Part shown: piece after piece, positions 1-10,217 of the stretch
Numbering within the stretch: position 1 is the stretch's first letter
How the letters are laid out: every line of letters starts with the position of its first letter
Position numbers and translations under genes: made by a program
The notes under the pieces: generated by a model
Told to the model about the DNA's origin: nothing
Seen by the model: the letters and a program-made list of their open reading frames with translations, nothing else
Database searches by the model: none
Source: Phycisphaerae bacterium
GTDB taxonomy: Bacteria > Planctomycetota > Phycisphaerae > Phycisphaerales > UBA1924
Direction: 5' to 3'
Assembly (NCBI GenBank): GCA_014192545.1
Contig: BJHL01000001.1
Coordinates: 420,380-484,379, forward strand
Length of the DNA: 64,000 bases

Positions 1-2
1 TG

Positions 3-107
3 CGGAATGATCTCGTATGTGAGAAGATTTGGCTGTCATTGAATGGACTGTTCCCCGCAAACGAGGACGTGATTGATTTCTATAACGTGGTGGCGGGGGG
101 ATCTTGC
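3..107 (+). pseudogene. C-terminal remnant of a dockerin-like tail
   Basis: The + frame starting at base 3 reads NGLFPANEDVIDFYNVVAGGSC near bases 54-107 in two short stretches (NGLFPANED and VIDFYNVVAGGSC). This matches the second half of the EF-hand-like tail that ends five other secreted proteins in this window. The first half (C-x-x-ID/DIDFN) is not recognisable upstream and no stop follows the terminal Cys; the frame stays open to 479. This fits the decayed or frameshifted 3' end of a secreted-protein gene that begins before the window. An intact gene entering from the left is less likely. Confidence 0.45.
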
Positions 108-475
108 CGAGTCGGCCACCTCAGTTCGAGAGCATTGGTGTCAACGCTGACGAATCGAGCATTCCAAGATTCGTGCGTGTGTACGGTTGTCGATAAACGT
201 CCCCGCTTATCTCATCACTTTTCGGCATTTGTGAGCACTCGCGGTGTCGCAATCGGGCAGAAGCGACCTACGCTGCTTTCCCCGGCTCTCCCCCGGGGTG
301 TCGGCACAACTCGCCTGTTTCAATGTGTTTGGAAAGAACCTCCCGCAGATGGACGCGGGCTTTCCTGCGGATGCGACAGGCCGTGCGAGGCTGTGAACTT
401 GGCTTGTGCCTTGGCGGCACGTGCCAGGTGGTGCAGGCGTCTTGCTTGTGCCCGGACATTTGAAAGGACCGCCCC
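108..475. other. Intergenic region upstream of transketolase
   Basis: No convincing gene is seen. An AAAGGA Shine-Dalgarno site near 461-466 precedes the transketolase ATG at 476. The stretch is otherwise featureless to the eye. Confidence 0.4.
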
Positions 476-2446
476 ATGAGCTTCGATGCCGTCGTCCACG
501 CCCAGGCCATTGAACTCTGTCGTCTTTCCCTTGATATGTGTGCTGCTGCTGGCTCGGGTCACCCCACCAGTTCGGCGAGCATCGCGCACCTCACCACCGT
601 GCTCATGTTCAACACGATGCGTTGGAGCCCCGACCACCCCGACTACCCCACCAGCGATCGCCTGGTGCTCAGCGAAGGTCACGCGGTGCCCGCGATCTAC
701 GCGGCGTGTGCGAAGTTGGGCGTGATGGTTGGCAAAGACCCCAACAAGCGGCGCAAGCTCGCCGTTGAAGACCTCAAGACGCTGCGCATGGGCAATAGCG
801 TGCTTGATGGCCACCCCAACCCCATGGAAGGTTTCCCCTTCTTTGACGCCGCAACCGGCAGTCTGGGCATGGGCCTTTCCATCGCGGCGGGCCTTGGTGA
901 AGCAGCCCGGCTTGATGGTCTTGACAAGCGCATCTACTGCATCATCGGCGATGGCGAAAGCCGCGAAGGTCAGATCGCCGAAGCACTCGATTACATCGTT
1001 GATCGCAAGCTGCGCAACGTGCTGCCCATCTTCAACTGCAACGAGTACGGTCAGGCCGATCGCGTGAGCGGCCAGCAATCCATCGAAGTGCTGGTGCCCA
1101 AGCTCGAGGCGTATGGCTTTGAGGTGCGCGTGGTTGATGGCCACCAGCCCAACCAGATCAAGAGCGCGTTTGACGCGTTTGTCGAAAATAGCCAGAAATC
1201 CAGCGGCAAACCCATGGCCGTAGTTGCAAAGACGGTGAAGGGTTGGGGCAGCCCCAGCCTGCACGGCGGCGGCTGGCACGGCAAGCCCCCCACTGGCGAC
1301 CAACTCAAGAAAGCGATCACCGAGCTTGAAGCCGTTCGCGTGCAGCTCACGAGTTCGCTGACCAACGCCGACTCGTTCACCATTCAGCCGCCCCCGCAAG
1401 CGCCCGAGCGCGACTACGCGACGGCGGATATCCCCGCGCTTGATGAAGCGATGAAGAAGCAGGACATGGGCTCGCTGTACAACAGCGGCAACCTCGCCAC
1501 GCGCCGCGCGTATGGCATCGCTCTGCGTGAACTGTGCAAGAGCAACCCCAACGTGGTTGTCCTCGACGCTGATGTCTCCAACAGCACTTTTGCCGAAACG
1601 GTTCGCAAAGATGCGACCATCGCCAGCAAGTTCATGGAGTGCAAAATCGCTGAGCAGAACATGGTCAGCGTCGCGGCGGGCTTGTCGGCAGCGGGCAAAG
1701 TGCCGTTTGTCAGCACGTTCAGCAAGTTCTTCGCCCGTGCGTACGACCAGATCGAAATGGCAATCTACAGCGGGGCCAATCTGAAATTGGTTGGCAGCCA
1801 CAGCGGCATCACCCTCGCCGCCGACGGCCCCAGCCAAATGAGCCTGCCCGACGTTAGCTGGTTCCGCAGCTTCAGCACGATGAAGGACCATCGCGGCAAC
1901 CCCGGCTGCTACGTGCTGCAACCAAGTGACGCGCACGCCGCGTACTCACTCGCGCAAGTGATGGCCGAGTACGAAGGTGTTTGCTACATGCGGACGCTTC
2001 GCGCCGACACCGAGTTCATCTACAGCAAGGACGACGTGTTCAACCTGGGCGGCTTCCAGCAACTGGCCGAAGGGCGCGATATTTTGGTGTGTGCTGCGGG
2101 CTACATGGTGCACGAAGCCAACAAGGCTCTCGAAGCGCTTGATAAAGCCGGCATCAGCGCATCGCTGGTTGATTTGTACAGCTTGCCCTTTGATCGCGAT
2201 GGTCTGCTCGACATCATCAACAGCAGCGGCGGTCTGGTGCTCAGCGTCGAAGACAACTTCGGCGGCGGCATCGGCAGCTCGATTGCCGACGCGATCCTCG
2301 ACAGCGGCGACGGCTTCCGCCTCGAACAAATGCACGTCACACGCATTCCCAAGAGTGCCCGCACGCCCGAGGAAGTCCTGCAAATGTGCGGCCTCAACCA
2401 CGAAGCAATCGCGAAGAAGGCGATGCAGATGCTGCAAGTGGTGTGA
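476..2446 (+). CDS. tkt: Transketolase
   Basis: A 656-residue thiamine-diphosphate transketolase that moves two-carbon ketol units between sugar phosphates in the non-oxidative pentose phosphate pathway. The N-terminal cofactor domain has the GSGHPTSS start (about 27-34), the GDGE...EG motif (about 158-165) and NCNEYGQ (about 186-192). The pyrimidine domain carries the cofactor-activating Glu in KIAEQNM (about 391), and the C-terminal domain runs from about 515. Length and domain order match a single-chain transketolase. ATG 476 is preceded by AAAGGA at a suitable distance. A strong terminator and a palindromic repeat follow the stop. Confidence 0.95.
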   Translation: MSFDAVVHAQAIELCRLSLDMCAAAGSGHPTSSASIAHLTTVLMFNTMRWSPDHPDYPTSDRLVLSEGHAVPAIYAACAKLGVMVGKDPNKRRKLAVEDLKTLRMGNSVLDGHPNPMEGFPFFDAATGSLGMGLSIAAGLGEAARLDGLDKRIYCIIGDGESREGQIAEALDYIVDRKLRNVLPIFNCNEYGQADRVSGQQSIEVLVPKLEAYGFEVRVVDGHQPNQIKSAFDAFVENSQKSSGKPMAVVAKTVKGWGSPSLHGGGWHGKPPTGDQLKKAITELEAVRVQLTSSLTNADSFTIQPPPQAPERDYATADIPALDEAMKKQDMGSLYNSGNLATRRAYGIALRELCKSNPNVVVLDADVSNSTFAETVRKDATIASKFMECKIAEQNMVSVAAGLSAAGKVPFVSTFSKFFARAYDQIEMAIYSGANLKLVGSHSGITLAADGPSQMSLPDVSWFRSFSTMKDHRGNPGCYVLQPSDAHAAYSLAQVMAEYEGVCYMRTLRADTEFIYSKDDVFNLGGFQQLAEGRDILVCAAGYMVHEANKALEALDKAGISASLVDLYSLPFDRDGLLDIINSSGGLVLSVEDNFGGGIGSSIADAILDSGDGFRLEQMHVTRIPKSARTPEEVLQMCGLNHEAIAKKAMQMLQVV

Positions 2447-2478
2447 GTTTGAAGTGACGCGCACGCCGAAATCCGGTG

Positions 2479-2499
2479 GCACGGGCTTTTAGCCCGTGC
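2479..2499. repeat. Palindromic GCACGGGCT/AGCCCGTGC repeat
   Basis: A perfect 9-bp inverted repeat with a TTT loop, preceded by GGTGG, lies between the tkt stop and its terminator. It resembles REP-like palindromes scattered between planctomycete genes. Related GGTGGC-type palindromes occur at 27588 and 36643 in this window. Confidence 0.6.
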
Positions 2500-2508
2500 G
2501 AACAAAGG

Positions 2509-2540
2509 AAAAAAAGCCGCGCTCCTGAGCGCGGCTTTTT
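2509..2540. terminator. Bidirectional intrinsic terminator
   Basis: GCCGCGCTC (2516-2524) pairs with GAGCGCGGC (2527-2535). A tract of A lies on the left and a tract of T on the right, so it can end both tkt and the convergent minus-strand gene at 2573. Confidence 0.85.
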
Positions 2541-2572
2541 CTTTCTCAATGCAGGGCACCCTATCTGCGTCT

Positions 2573-3025
2573 CTACTTTACCATCTCCGCCACGTCATAC
2601 CGCCCACCTTCCACGCCCAGGCCTGTCCAGTTCATTCGGGCGTACATCAGGCGCGGGCCGGCTTCGTCGTGGAGAAGGGTGACGGCGAGTTTGTCCCCCA
2701 CTACCGCGCTCACCATCGCGTGGCCGTTTTCGCGCCATGTGTCAAGCGTTGCGGGCGCGACGGCCATGATGCGGAGCGAATCAGTGCCTACGCGAATTGT
2801 GAGTTCGCAGGCTTCGTGAGCGGAGACTCGCCACGAGACCACCGCGTCGCTCTTGCAGTAGGCCGTACCGAGTTTTTCTCGCAGCCATGTTGCTGCGCGG
2901 GCATCTCTGATGGCTCGCGCGGGCACTTCCCATGCGACGACGAATGCACTGTCACGCCGGGCGGGCTGCTTGGCTGCGACGTGAAGCTGGCGGGCCTGCG
3001 AGTTGGAGCGATCAATGACACTCAT
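2573..3025 (-). CDS. Hypothetical protein, partner of GbsR-like regulator
   Basis: A 150-residue protein of no family that I recognise. It has no signal peptide or membrane segment and looks soluble, with a mixed alpha/beta pattern and a middle part rich in W, A and R (FVVAWEVPARAIRDARAATW). Its ATG (3025) overlaps the TGA of the upstream regulator by four bases (ATGA, 3022-3025), so the two are translationally coupled and probably act in the same circuit. It ends just before the bidirectional terminator shared with tkt. Confidence 0.7.
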   Translation of the reverse strand: MSVIDRSNSQARQLHVAAKQPARRDSAFVVAWEVPARAIRDARAATWLREKLGTAYCKSDAVVSWRVSAHEACELTIRVGTDSLRIMAVAPATLDTWRENGHAMVSAVVGDKLAVTLLHDEAGPRLMYARMNWTGLGVEGGRYDVAEMVK

Positions 3026-3612
3026 CGCGCTTCCTCCTTGGCTCCAAAGCCCAGATCGGGGAATTTGCTCAGCATGGTCGCAGCGAGTTGCAGACCTTTG
3101 CCGCTGGGGCTGACAAATCGCTGGCTGAGTTTTTCGAGTGTCTCGAAAAACGCGACCATGTTGTCGATGCGTTCGCGTTGCTGTGCAGAGGCGTCCTCGC
3201 CCTTGCCCTTTTCGGCCTTTGCAGTCATGTCGCGGATTTCATACAGGCTTGCGAGCAGCGGATCAACCTCGCGGTTCATGCGTTCACGCACGATTGCGCG
3301 GAACAGCGCCCACACGTCTTGCTCGGCTTCGAAGTACTCTTTGCGGTCGCCGCGTTTGGTGACGCGCGAGACGATGTTCCAGTCAAGCAACGCACGCAGA
3401 CTCATGCTTGCGTTGCCGCGACTGATTTGCAGGCGCTCCATGATGTCGTCGGTGCAGAGAGCTTGGCCACTGATGTAGAGAAGTGCATGGACTTCGGCCA
3501 TGGTGCGGCTGATGCCCCACGCGCCGGCCATCTGTCCCCACACGGCGACAAAGCGATCCTGCGCTTCACGCAGGTTTTCGTTCATCGGGGAGTTGGGGAC
3601 GTTGGTATCCAT
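3022..3612 (-). CDS. GbsR/MarR-family transcriptional regulator
   Basis: A winged-helix regulator of 196 residues. The recognition-helix segment SRGNASMSLRALLDW and the wing VTKRGDRKEYFEAE are typical of the GbsR branch of MarR proteins, which often control osmolyte or export genes. A helical C-terminal half (about 110-190) probably dimerises. I chose ATG 3612; a GTG 36 bases further upstream is possible but less likely. The ligand and targets cannot be read from sequence. It forms a coupled pair with the 150-residue gene downstream. Confidence 0.85.
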   Translation of the reverse strand: MDTNVPNSPMNENLREAQDRFVAVWGQMAGAWGISRTMAEVHALLYISGQALCTDDIMERLQISRGNASMSLRALLDWNIVSRVTKRGDRKEYFEAEQDVWALFRAIVRERMNREVDPLLASLYEIRDMTAKAEKGKGEDASAQQRERIDNMVAFFETLEKLSQRFVSPSGKGLQLAATMLSKFPDLGFGAKEEAR

Positions 3613-3980
3613 GACAGCAGTATCGCAAATAGCATAGCCGCTGTCCACTATGATTTTCAGAAATGATTGAAAGAAAAAGCGGAAAGTGTGAGACTGGGGA
3701 TTCCGCCAGAAAAAAGCTGGGCGGTCCAGCGAACCAGTGGCTCAGCCGTGACCGCCCGCTCGGGGGGCAATAGGTATCTCTGAGTCGAGTATACCAAATC
3801 GGTCGTGGAATTGGTGATGGAAGTTCAACAATTGGTGTAAATTATTCGCAAGCTTTAAGTTTGCGCGGAATGATCGAACTGCTGTGGAAAACCGCCACCC
3901 AAAAAGAACACCGGACCCCTTGTGAGGTCCGGTGTATACGCACTGCATTGCAATCATCCGTCCGTGGATGACGTCATCGA
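3613..3980. other. Intergenic region with one terminator
   Basis: It holds the presumed promoter of the GbsR-like gene at its left end and the terminator of the PEP-CTERM gene (3908-3935). No further gene is seen. Confidence 0.4.
3901..3935 (-). terminator. Intrinsic terminator of the PEP-CTERM gene
   Basis: ACACCGGACC (3908-3917) pairs with GGTCCGGTGT (3926-3935). On the minus strand it is followed by TCTTTTT. It lies 45 bases past the stop of the minus-strand gene at 3981. Confidence 0.8.
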
Positions 3981-4892
3981 TTAGGCGCGACGACGACGAG
4001 CCGCGACCAGGCCGCCGATGCCCGCGAGAGCGAGGACGCCGGGGGTGGGAACAACGTAGTTGTAGCCCTTGGTCACGCGACCGCCGAGGCTCTGACCAGC
4101 GGGAATTTCGAGGTTCCACTGCAGGGCGCCGGCGTTATCGCCAGCACCTGCGATGGTATCGGAGTTGGAGAGATTGTTCACGGTGCCGTTAACGAGGTTG
4201 GCGAGGGGCGCAACCACGTTCGAGGTGCTGTAGGGGCCAACCTGCCAACCATCATTCAGGCGAAGGTCAGCAGACATGCTGAAGAACCGAGCCGTATCGG
4301 TGAGGCTGTTGTCGTTGCGGTAGGTGTTGACACCCGAGCCAGGCGTGTAGGTGCCGTTGTCGTCACTGAAGCTGGTGAACGACATGTCCGAGTCGGCGTA
4401 AGCGAAGAAGGACACGGGCTGGACGACGCTAGACTGGTTGAAGATGCTCCAGTTGATGGTCACCGCGCTCTGGGTCGTGCTGATTTGGTTGAGCGTGTAG
4501 GTCAGTTCGAACACGAGACGATTGGTGGTGCTGCCACCGATGGGCTCGTCGTAGCGCAGGGTCACGCTGTTGCCAGCCAGGTTGGTTTGGCCGAAGGTCT
4601 GGTTCGAGAGGGCGAATTCACGGCTGTCGCCCGCACTGCGGTACCACCACCAATTTTGGTAGAGGTAGTCGCTGGCAACGTTGGAGTTACCCGCTGACGT
4701 GTTGGTGCCGATGAAGCCGAAGTTGGCAGAGCCAGCGCCGGTGCCCGTGCGATTGGCGGTTCCGCTGATTGCGCTTTCCGAGTAGCGGAAAAGGCCATCA
4801 TTGAGGGCGAATGAACTGAGGGTCTGAGCACCTGCGATGCTCTGGGCGGCCGCGAGGCCAGCAAATGCGATCAAGGCAATCTTACGAGTCAT
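3981..4892 (-). CDS. Secreted PEP-CTERM-type protein
   Basis: A 303-residue exported protein of unknown role. From ATG 4892 (AAGGAG upstream) it begins with a classic signal peptide, MTRKIALIAFAGLAAAQ, cleaved near AGA-Q. The body is rich in N, S, T and G and looks like an all-beta secreted domain. The C-terminus carries a sorting tail VPTPG, then a hydrophobic stretch ALAGIGGLVA, then ARRRRA. In known systems such tails are recognised by exosortases during envelope delivery; no exosortase lies in this window. Confidence 0.85.
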   Translation of the reverse strand: MTRKIALIAFAGLAAAQSIAGAQTLSSFALNDGLFRYSESAISGTANRTGTGAGSANFGFIGTNTSAGNSNVASDYLYQNWWWYRSAGDSREFALSNQTFGQTNLAGNSVTLRYDEPIGGSTTNRLVFELTYTLNQISTTQSAVTINWSIFNQSSVVQPVSFFAYADSDMSFTSFSDDNGTYTPGSGVNTYRNDNSLTDTARFFSMSADLRLNDGWQVGPYSTSNVVAPLANLVNGTVNNLSNSDTIAGAGDNAGALQWNLEIPAGQSLGGRVTKGYNYVVPTPGVLALAGIGGLVAARRRRA

Positions 4893-5224
4893 GTCTCTAA
4901 CTCCTTCTCTCATGCGACCGGTAGGTCGCAATGTCCGAGTGTCATTTCGTCACACGAAACGTGTGCAACGTAGGGGAAGCATCTCGCGCGTGGATGCTGC
5001 TGCCACCAACGTTGTGTTGCGTGTGAAGAAGTGCCTCGTCAAAAGCCCCAGATCTTCTCTCCTCCCTCGGGCTGGGGGAACCCCGATGAGATATGGATAG
5101 ACTATCAGAATCCGAGAAGTCTTCAAGCGTACATGAGATAAATCCGCCAACAAATCTGGAGTTGGTATCCGACTATGTTCCGAATAAACGCGAAAGTACT
5201 CACTTTTATCACCCATTTAGGCGG
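4893..5224. other. Intergenic region upstream of the PEP-CTERM gene
   Basis: It should hold the minus-strand promoter of the PEP-CTERM gene and the 3' end of the glycosyltransferase transcript. I see no convincing hairpin, repeat or gene. Confidence 0.35.
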
Positions 5225-7021
5225 TCAATCTGCTGTGCAGTACCACTTCCACGCGTCTCGCACCGCGTGGCTCATGCGGCTGGCGTAGTTGGCCCGGTCA
5301 CACAATGTGCTGGCGAGCAACCGCGTGCGCAGTGTGCGTCGCTCGTGAGTCAAGCGCGTTGTATCGGTCGCCAACTGGGTCGCGAGGTGCACGAACTCGT
5401 CTGGCGTCTGCGCACAAAGGTCGGAGTTTGAAACACTCGTGGCCAAAGTCAACGCGACTCGACTGACATGCGCATCACCCACGAGTGATACGACCGGTAC
5501 GCCCATGAGCATCGATTCACATGTGCTGGTGGTGCCGTGATAGGGCCAAGGGTCCAAAGAAACATCGCACTGGTTGTAGGTGTCGAGGTGTGCACGTTGT
5601 CCGGGCACGTGAGTCATCCACTGGACGCGGTCATCGCCCATACCCGCATGCGCGAAACGTTTAAGGACCAGTTGCTGGGTGTTATGGTCGCGGCTGGCAG
5701 CGGCCTTGACTAGCAGCCTCGATCTTGGCACATTCGCAAGCACTCGGGACCACAGCTCGAGCGTCTGATCATTGAGTTTGTGGAGCGCATTGAAGGCTGC
5801 GAACGTCACGACGCCTTGGTTGGGACCCTCACGCATGAGTGGTGGTGTGGGGTTGATGTCGGGCGGTTCCGCTGGGGGCGTATAGCACAGAAAAGGCGCA
5901 TCGATGCGCAACGGCTTTTCTGTCATGAGTGCTTCGGCACCCGGCGGATCGGTGATGGGGTCGACAAGTCGGAAGTTGATAGTCTGCAGGCCGGTGGTTG
6001 CCGGATATCCAATTGCCGTGATGATCACGGGAGCTGGCTTGAGGGCAAGCATGTGGAGGCGGTTATTGGTGGTGTGCCCAGACAGCTCAAAGAGCACGTC
6101 AATCCGATCGGCGACGATCTGATCGAAGAGTTGCTGGGGGCTCAGTTCGCCGCAGACGCGAAATGTGTGCGAAAGCTCGCGAAATCGTTGGGTGAGGGCA
6201 TCACCCGCGAAGCCTGTGTAATAACTCGTGACTGAATTGCTTTCTAAGCGCAGTCCGTCGTAGAGCGCCAAGGCAAACGCCGCGACGCTGTGTTGTCGTA
6301 GGTCGGGACTGAGCACGCCGATGCGGAGAGGTCTGTCAGGATTGTCGATGCCGCGCGGATACGTGCGGGCGAGGTGGCCCAACGTGTCGTGGTAAAGCAT
6401 GCCGACACGTTTGTGGGCGGCGGCCACGTGCTCGGGTTTGGCGTCAGCATCGTAGAGTAACGTCGTAGCAAGAATGCTCGCAGCGGCGATGTTGTTTGGA
6501 TCGTTCCATTGTGTACTCCGCGCCCAGTCGGTAGCGGCTTTGAGACTTCCCAATTTATGCAGCGCGGCACTGTGACCTGCCGCCATGGTTGGCGAGAGCC
6601 AGCCTTCGGCTTTGGCTTTGACGCACAGATCATCGGCGCCTGCATAATTGCTAGTGTGCAGGTAGAGTTCAGTCAACTGCTCACCGATGGCGGGATTGCC
6701 AGGAAATCGCTCCATGGCCTCTTGAAGTAACACCAGCGCATCATCACGCTTGTCTGAGTATTGCAGGGCGCGGGCTTCGCACGCCCATATCTCGGGCACA
6801 TCACGCGCGATGCGTTTTGCTTGTCTGGCGTAGTAGAGAGCTTGCTGGGGATTGCCAATCAGCAAGAGCGCGTGACACAAGGTTCCGTACGCAGGAATCT
6901 CGCCTGGGTGCTGCGCGAGGAATCGGCGTAGCAAATCCGCAGCCTCGGCAATACGCGATTGCTCCATGAGTGCCTTGGCTTGCAACATGCGAGCGGGCAC
7001 GTTGGATGGTTGTGAGCGCAT
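5225..7021 (-). CDS. TPR protein with GT41 (SPINDLY/O-GlcNAc transferase-like) domain
   Basis: A 598-residue protein. The first ~210 residues are tetratricopeptide-type helical repeats. The rest matches the GT41 family: RIGVLSPDLRQHSVAAF (about 240), FELSGHTTNNRL, GYPATTGL with TDPPG, TFAAFNALHKL, and DPWPYHGTTSTCESMLMG with GVPVVSL near the end. Related enzymes transfer sugars to Ser/Thr (or Asn) of proteins; substrate and sugar are not predictable here. ATG 7021 lies just downstream of the clpC terminator, so it is a separate unit from clpC despite the same orientation. Confidence 0.85.
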   Translation of the reverse strand: MRSQPSNVPARMLQAKALMEQSRIAEAADLLRRFLAQHPGEIPAYGTLCHALLLIGNPQQALYYARQAKRIARDVPEIWACEARALQYSDKRDDALVLLQEAMERFPGNPAIGEQLTELYLHTSNYAGADDLCVKAKAEGWLSPTMAAGHSAALHKLGSLKAATDWARSTQWNDPNNIAAASILATTLLYDADAKPEHVAAAHKRVGMLYHDTLGHLARTYPRGIDNPDRPLRIGVLSPDLRQHSVAAFALALYDGLRLESNSVTSYYTGFAGDALTQRFRELSHTFRVCGELSPQQLFDQIVADRIDVLFELSGHTTNNRLHMLALKPAPVIITAIGYPATTGLQTINFRLVDPITDPPGAEALMTEKPLRIDAPFLCYTPPAEPPDINPTPPLMREGPNQGVVTFAAFNALHKLNDQTLELWSRVLANVPRSRLLVKAAASRDHNTQQLVLKRFAHAGMGDDRVQWMTHVPGQRAHLDTYNQCDVSLDPWPYHGTTSTCESMLMGVPVVSLVGDAHVSRVALTLATSVSNSDLCAQTPDEFVHLATQLATDTTRLTHERRTLRTRLLASTLCDRANYASRMSHAVRDAWKWYCTAD

Positions 7022-7052
7022 GCGGCAGGATAGTAAACGCCAAGGACGAAAC

Positions 7053-7083
7053 AAAAGGGCCCAGCGATGAACGCCGGGCCCTT
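7053..7083 (-). terminator. Intrinsic terminator of clpC
   Basis: AAGGGCCC (7055-7062) pairs with GGGCCCTT (7076-7083), with an inner GCG/CGC. On the minus strand the stem is followed by TTTTGTTT, between the clpC stop and the next gene. Confidence 0.85.
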
Positions 7084-7104
7084 GGAAATGCAACTTCACC
7101 ACTA

Positions 7105-9714
7105 TCACGTGCTGCCGGTGGCGGCGGCTTGCTGGGGTTCACCATCGCGCGGGGTCTTGGTGAACTTTTCGACCAGCTCTTGCGGGGCTGGGCCGCTGTC
7201 GAAGTAGAGGTGCTCTTCGAGCTTGCCATCAGCGTCGGTGCGGCGCGTGACTTTGATAGTCGCCGGCGCGGTGAACGAGCCCATGAGCAAGCTTTCGCTG
7301 AGCGGGTCTTCGATGTAGGTGCCGATGGCGCGACGCAGTGGGCGAGCGCCAAAGTCGGGGTTGTAGCCTTTGTCGATGAGGAAGTCCTTCGCACCTTGAT
7401 CGAGTTCGATCGCGAAGCCTTGGTGCGCCAGGCGCTTGCCAACCTTCGCAACTTCGTACTCGATGATCTGGGTGATGTCGGCCTTGTTGAGCGGGCGGAA
7501 GACGATCACGTCGTCGAGACGGTTGATGAACTCGGGGCGGAAGAACCGCTCGATTTCCTTCATCAAGACACTCTTGACGTTGTCGTAGTCCGTGCTTTCG
7601 GTGCGCTTGCCGAATCCGAAGCCTGCGCCACCCTTGATGATGTCCGAACCGAGGTTGGACGTCATGATGATGACGGTGTTCTTGAAGTCGACGTTGCGGC
7701 CGAAGCTGTCGGTCAGGCGACCTTCTTCCATGATCTGGAGGAGCATGTTGAAGACGTCGGGGTGGGCCTTTTCGACTTCGTCGAGCAGGACCACGCTGTA
7801 GGGCCGGCGGCGGATCTTCTCCGTGAGCTGGCCGCCTTCTTCGTAGCCAACGTAGCCCGGAGGTGCGCCCACCAGACGGCTGACGTTGTGCTTCTCCATG
7901 TACTCGGACATGTCCAGGTGCACGAGAGCTTCTTCGTCGCCGAAGATGAACTCAGCGAGAGCCTTGCTGAGCAGCGTCTTACCCACGCCCGAGGGGCCCA
8001 GGAAGATGAAGCTGCCCATGGGGCGCTTGGGGTCTTTGAGGCCGGCGCGAGCGCGGCGGATGGCCTTGCTGATGGCCTTGACGGCTTCGTCCTGGCTGAT
8101 GACCTTCTTGTGCAGCTCGGCTTCGAGCTTCATGAGGCGAGCAGCTTCGTCCTTTTCCAGACGCTTGAGCGGCACGCCGGTCATCTTGCTGACGACTTCC
8201 GCGATGACTTCTTCATCAACAGTGCCCATGGCTTCCTGGCTCTTGGCGCGCCATTCCTTCTGGATTTCTTCCTTCTTCTTGCGAAGCTGTTCGGCGCGAT
8301 CACGCAGTTCGGCGGCCTTCTCGTAGTCGGCAGCACGCACCGCTTCGTCTTTTTCGACGCTGAGGCGCTCGATGTCGGCCTCGATATCAGCAAGGTTGGG
8401 CGGCTTAGTCATGGTCTTGAGGCGAACACGCGCGCCGGCTTCGTCAATCACGTCGATTGACTTGTCGGGCTGGACGCGGCCTGTGATGTAGCGAGCGCTG
8501 AGCTCGACGGCGGCCTTGATGGCGGCTTCGGTGTAGCGAACTTTGTGGTGTTCTTCGTACTTGGCGCGCAGACCTCGCAGAATGAGGATGCTCTGCTCGC
8601 TGCTGGGCGGATCAACCGTGATGGCTTGGAAGCGGCGGGCCAACGCGGCGTCCTTCTCGATGTACTTGCGGTACTCATCGAAGGTGGTTGCGCCGATGCA
8701 CTGGATTTCGCCACGTGCGAGGGCGGGCTTCAAGACGTTGGAGGCGTCGATTGCACCTTCGGCTCCGCCTGCACCAACCAGCGTGTGCAGTTCGTCGATG
8801 AAGAGCATGACGTTCTTGGCCTTGCGGACTTCGTTCATCACGGCCTTGATGCGTTCTTCGAACTGGCCGCGGTACTTGGTGCCGGCGACCATCATGGCGA
8901 GGTCGAGCACGACCAGCCGCTTCTCGCTGAGAATTTCGGGAACGTCGCCGCTCACGATTTTCTGAGCCAGACCTTCGACGATGGCCGTCTTGCCCACGCC
9001 TGCTTCGCCCAGCAGGACGGGGTTGTTCTTGGTGCGCCGGCAGAGGACCTGCACGACGCGTTCGATTTCGGTGGTGCGTCCGATGACCGGATCGAGCTGG
9101 TTTTCGCGGGCCAGTTCGGTCAAGTCGCGGCCAAAGCTATCGAGCGCAGGGGTTTGGCTGCGGCCGCGCTTGCCGGCGGGGGTTGCGCCGCCTTGTGCGC
9201 TGCTGGCGATGGGGTCTTTGGGCGCGCCGGGTTCGGGGGCGTTGCCGCCGCCGGTGTTTTCTTCGCGCTGCTCATTGCTGGCACCGAGCAGGTTGAGCAC
9301 CTCTTCGCGGACTTCTTCGAGCTTGAGGCCCAGGTTCATGAGCACCTGAGCGGCGACGCCATCGTGTTCACGCAGCAAGCCAAGCAGCAAGTGCTCGGTG
9401 CCGACGTAGTTGTGGTTGAGGTTGCGGGCCTCTTCGATGGCGTACTCGATGACCTTCTTGGCGCGGGGCGTCTGGGGCAGCTTGCCCATGGTGACCATTT
9501 CTGGTCCAGCGCGCACCAGCTTCTCGACCTCGAGGCGGACCTTGCGAAGGTCAACGTCGAGATTGCGGAGAACGTTTGCGCCAACGCCGCTGCCTTCTTT
9601 CACCAGACCAAGCAGGATGTGCTCGGTGCCGATGTATTCGTGGTTGAGTCGCTGCGCCTCTTGGTTGGCGAGGGCCATCACCTTGCGGGCACGATCTGTG
9701 AAGCGTTCAAACAT
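7105..9714 (-). CDS. clpC: ATP-dependent Clp protease ATPase ClpC
   Basis: An 869-residue Hsp100 unfoldase that feeds proteins to ClpP. It has a double Clp N-domain (1-145), a Gly/Ala-rich linker, a first AAA module with Walker [10 protein letters not shown] (about 239) and Walker B MLFIDELH, a UVR-type middle coil (about 450-490, [10 protein letters not shown]), and a second AAA module with GPSGVGKT and [13 protein letters not shown]. It ends in a D2-small domain. The middle coil defines ClpC rather than ClpA or ClpB. GGAAGG precedes the ATG. In firmicutes ClpC degrades McsB-phosphorylated proteins, and mcsA-mcsB lie about 20 kb away here. Confidence 0.95.
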   Translation of the reverse strand: MFERFTDRARKVMALANQEAQRLNHEYIGTEHILLGLVKEGSGVGANVLRNLDVDLRKVRLEVEKLVRAGPEMVTMGKLPQTPRAKKVIEYAIEEARNLNHNYVGTEHLLLGLLREHDGVAAQVLMNLGLKLEEVREEVLNLLGASNEQREENTGGGNAPEPGAPKDPIASSAQGGATPAGKRGRSQTPALDSFGRDLTELARENQLDPVIGRTTEIERVVQVLCRRTKNNPVLLGEAGVGKTAIVEGLAQKIVSGDVPEILSEKRLVVLDLAMMVAGTKYRGQFEERIKAVMNEVRKAKNVMLFIDELHTLVGAGGAEGAIDASNVLKPALARGEIQCIGATTFDEYRKYIEKDAALARRFQAITVDPPSSEQSILILRGLRAKYEEHHKVRYTEAAIKAAVELSARYITGRVQPDKSIDVIDEAGARVRLKTMTKPPNLADIEADIERLSVEKDEAVRAADYEKAAELRDRAEQLRKKKEEIQKEWRAKSQEAMGTVDEEVIAEVVSKMTGVPLKRLEKDEAARLMKLEAELHKKVISQDEAVKAISKAIRRARAGLKDPKRPMGSFIFLGPSGVGKTLLSKALAEFIFGDEEALVHLDMSEYMEKHNVSRLVGAPPGYVGYEEGGQLTEKIRRRPYSVVLLDEVEKAHPDVFNMLLQIMEEGRLTDSFGRNVDFKNTVIIMTSNLGSDIIKGGAGFGFGKRTESTDYDNVKSVLMKEIERFFRPEFINRLDDVIVFRPLNKADITQIIEYEVAKVGKRLAHQGFAIELDQGAKDFLIDKGYNPDFGARPLRRAIGTYIEDPLSESLLMGSFTAPATIKVTRRTDADGKLEEHLYFDSGPAPQELVEKFTKTPRDGEPQQAAATGST

Positions 9715-10217
9715 GGCTCTTGCTTCCTTCCTGATGGACGGTCCGACGAGCGGATCGTCATACCTATCTATACGAATCAGATGCCTTCCAAGATGGTGAG
9801 CTACACACGGGTTTTGTGCGCAAAGCAGTGATGCCCGATCACACAGTATCGGATAGCGGCAAAGGTGTATTGCAGGGAGGTTGCGGAGTGTTTGTTAGAT
9901 ACTGCAAATAGGACACTTAGGCGATGGGTGATTCGTGGCAGGCCCACTTGAGTGTGAGGAGCAAAATGCGATGAAATCTCACAAATCTTGTGGATGGAGG
10001 GGGTTGTGGCCCTTGGAAGCTTGGTGCCGATTTGGGTTTGGGGGGGTGGCGGGCTGCCGAGATGGCAGCGAAAAGGGGAAATTTTTGATTTGGGTCGCAA
10101 CGCGGGAGGGCGGACGGCGGCAGAAAACAGCGAGAGGGGCTGCCTGGGCGACGGGGTCGGTCGCCCGTGTGGCCTTTGGCATGAAACCAGAAAGTGGTCG
10201 CGTCATATCGTTTCTGC
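9715..10217. other. Divergent intergenic region clpC / dehydrogenase
   Basis: About 500 bases between divergent genes. It must hold both promoters. The part at 9780-9920 is AT-richer than its surroundings. I find no CIRCE-like inverted repeat, clear CtsR heptad repeat or small gene. Confidence 0.35.

Noticed and set aside
320..1936. A 538-codon minus-strand frame opposite transketolase
   Set aside because: It is the mirror of a GC-rich coding gene; composition is Ala/Arg/His without any motif.
4950..5216. An 88-codon minus-strand frame between the PEP-CTERM and GT41 genes
   Set aside because: No Shine-Dalgarno, no motif; frame length is not surprising in this composition.
6970..9831. Long plus-strand frames opposite clpC
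   Set aside because: They mirror clpC codons and carry no signal, motif or ribosome-binding site.
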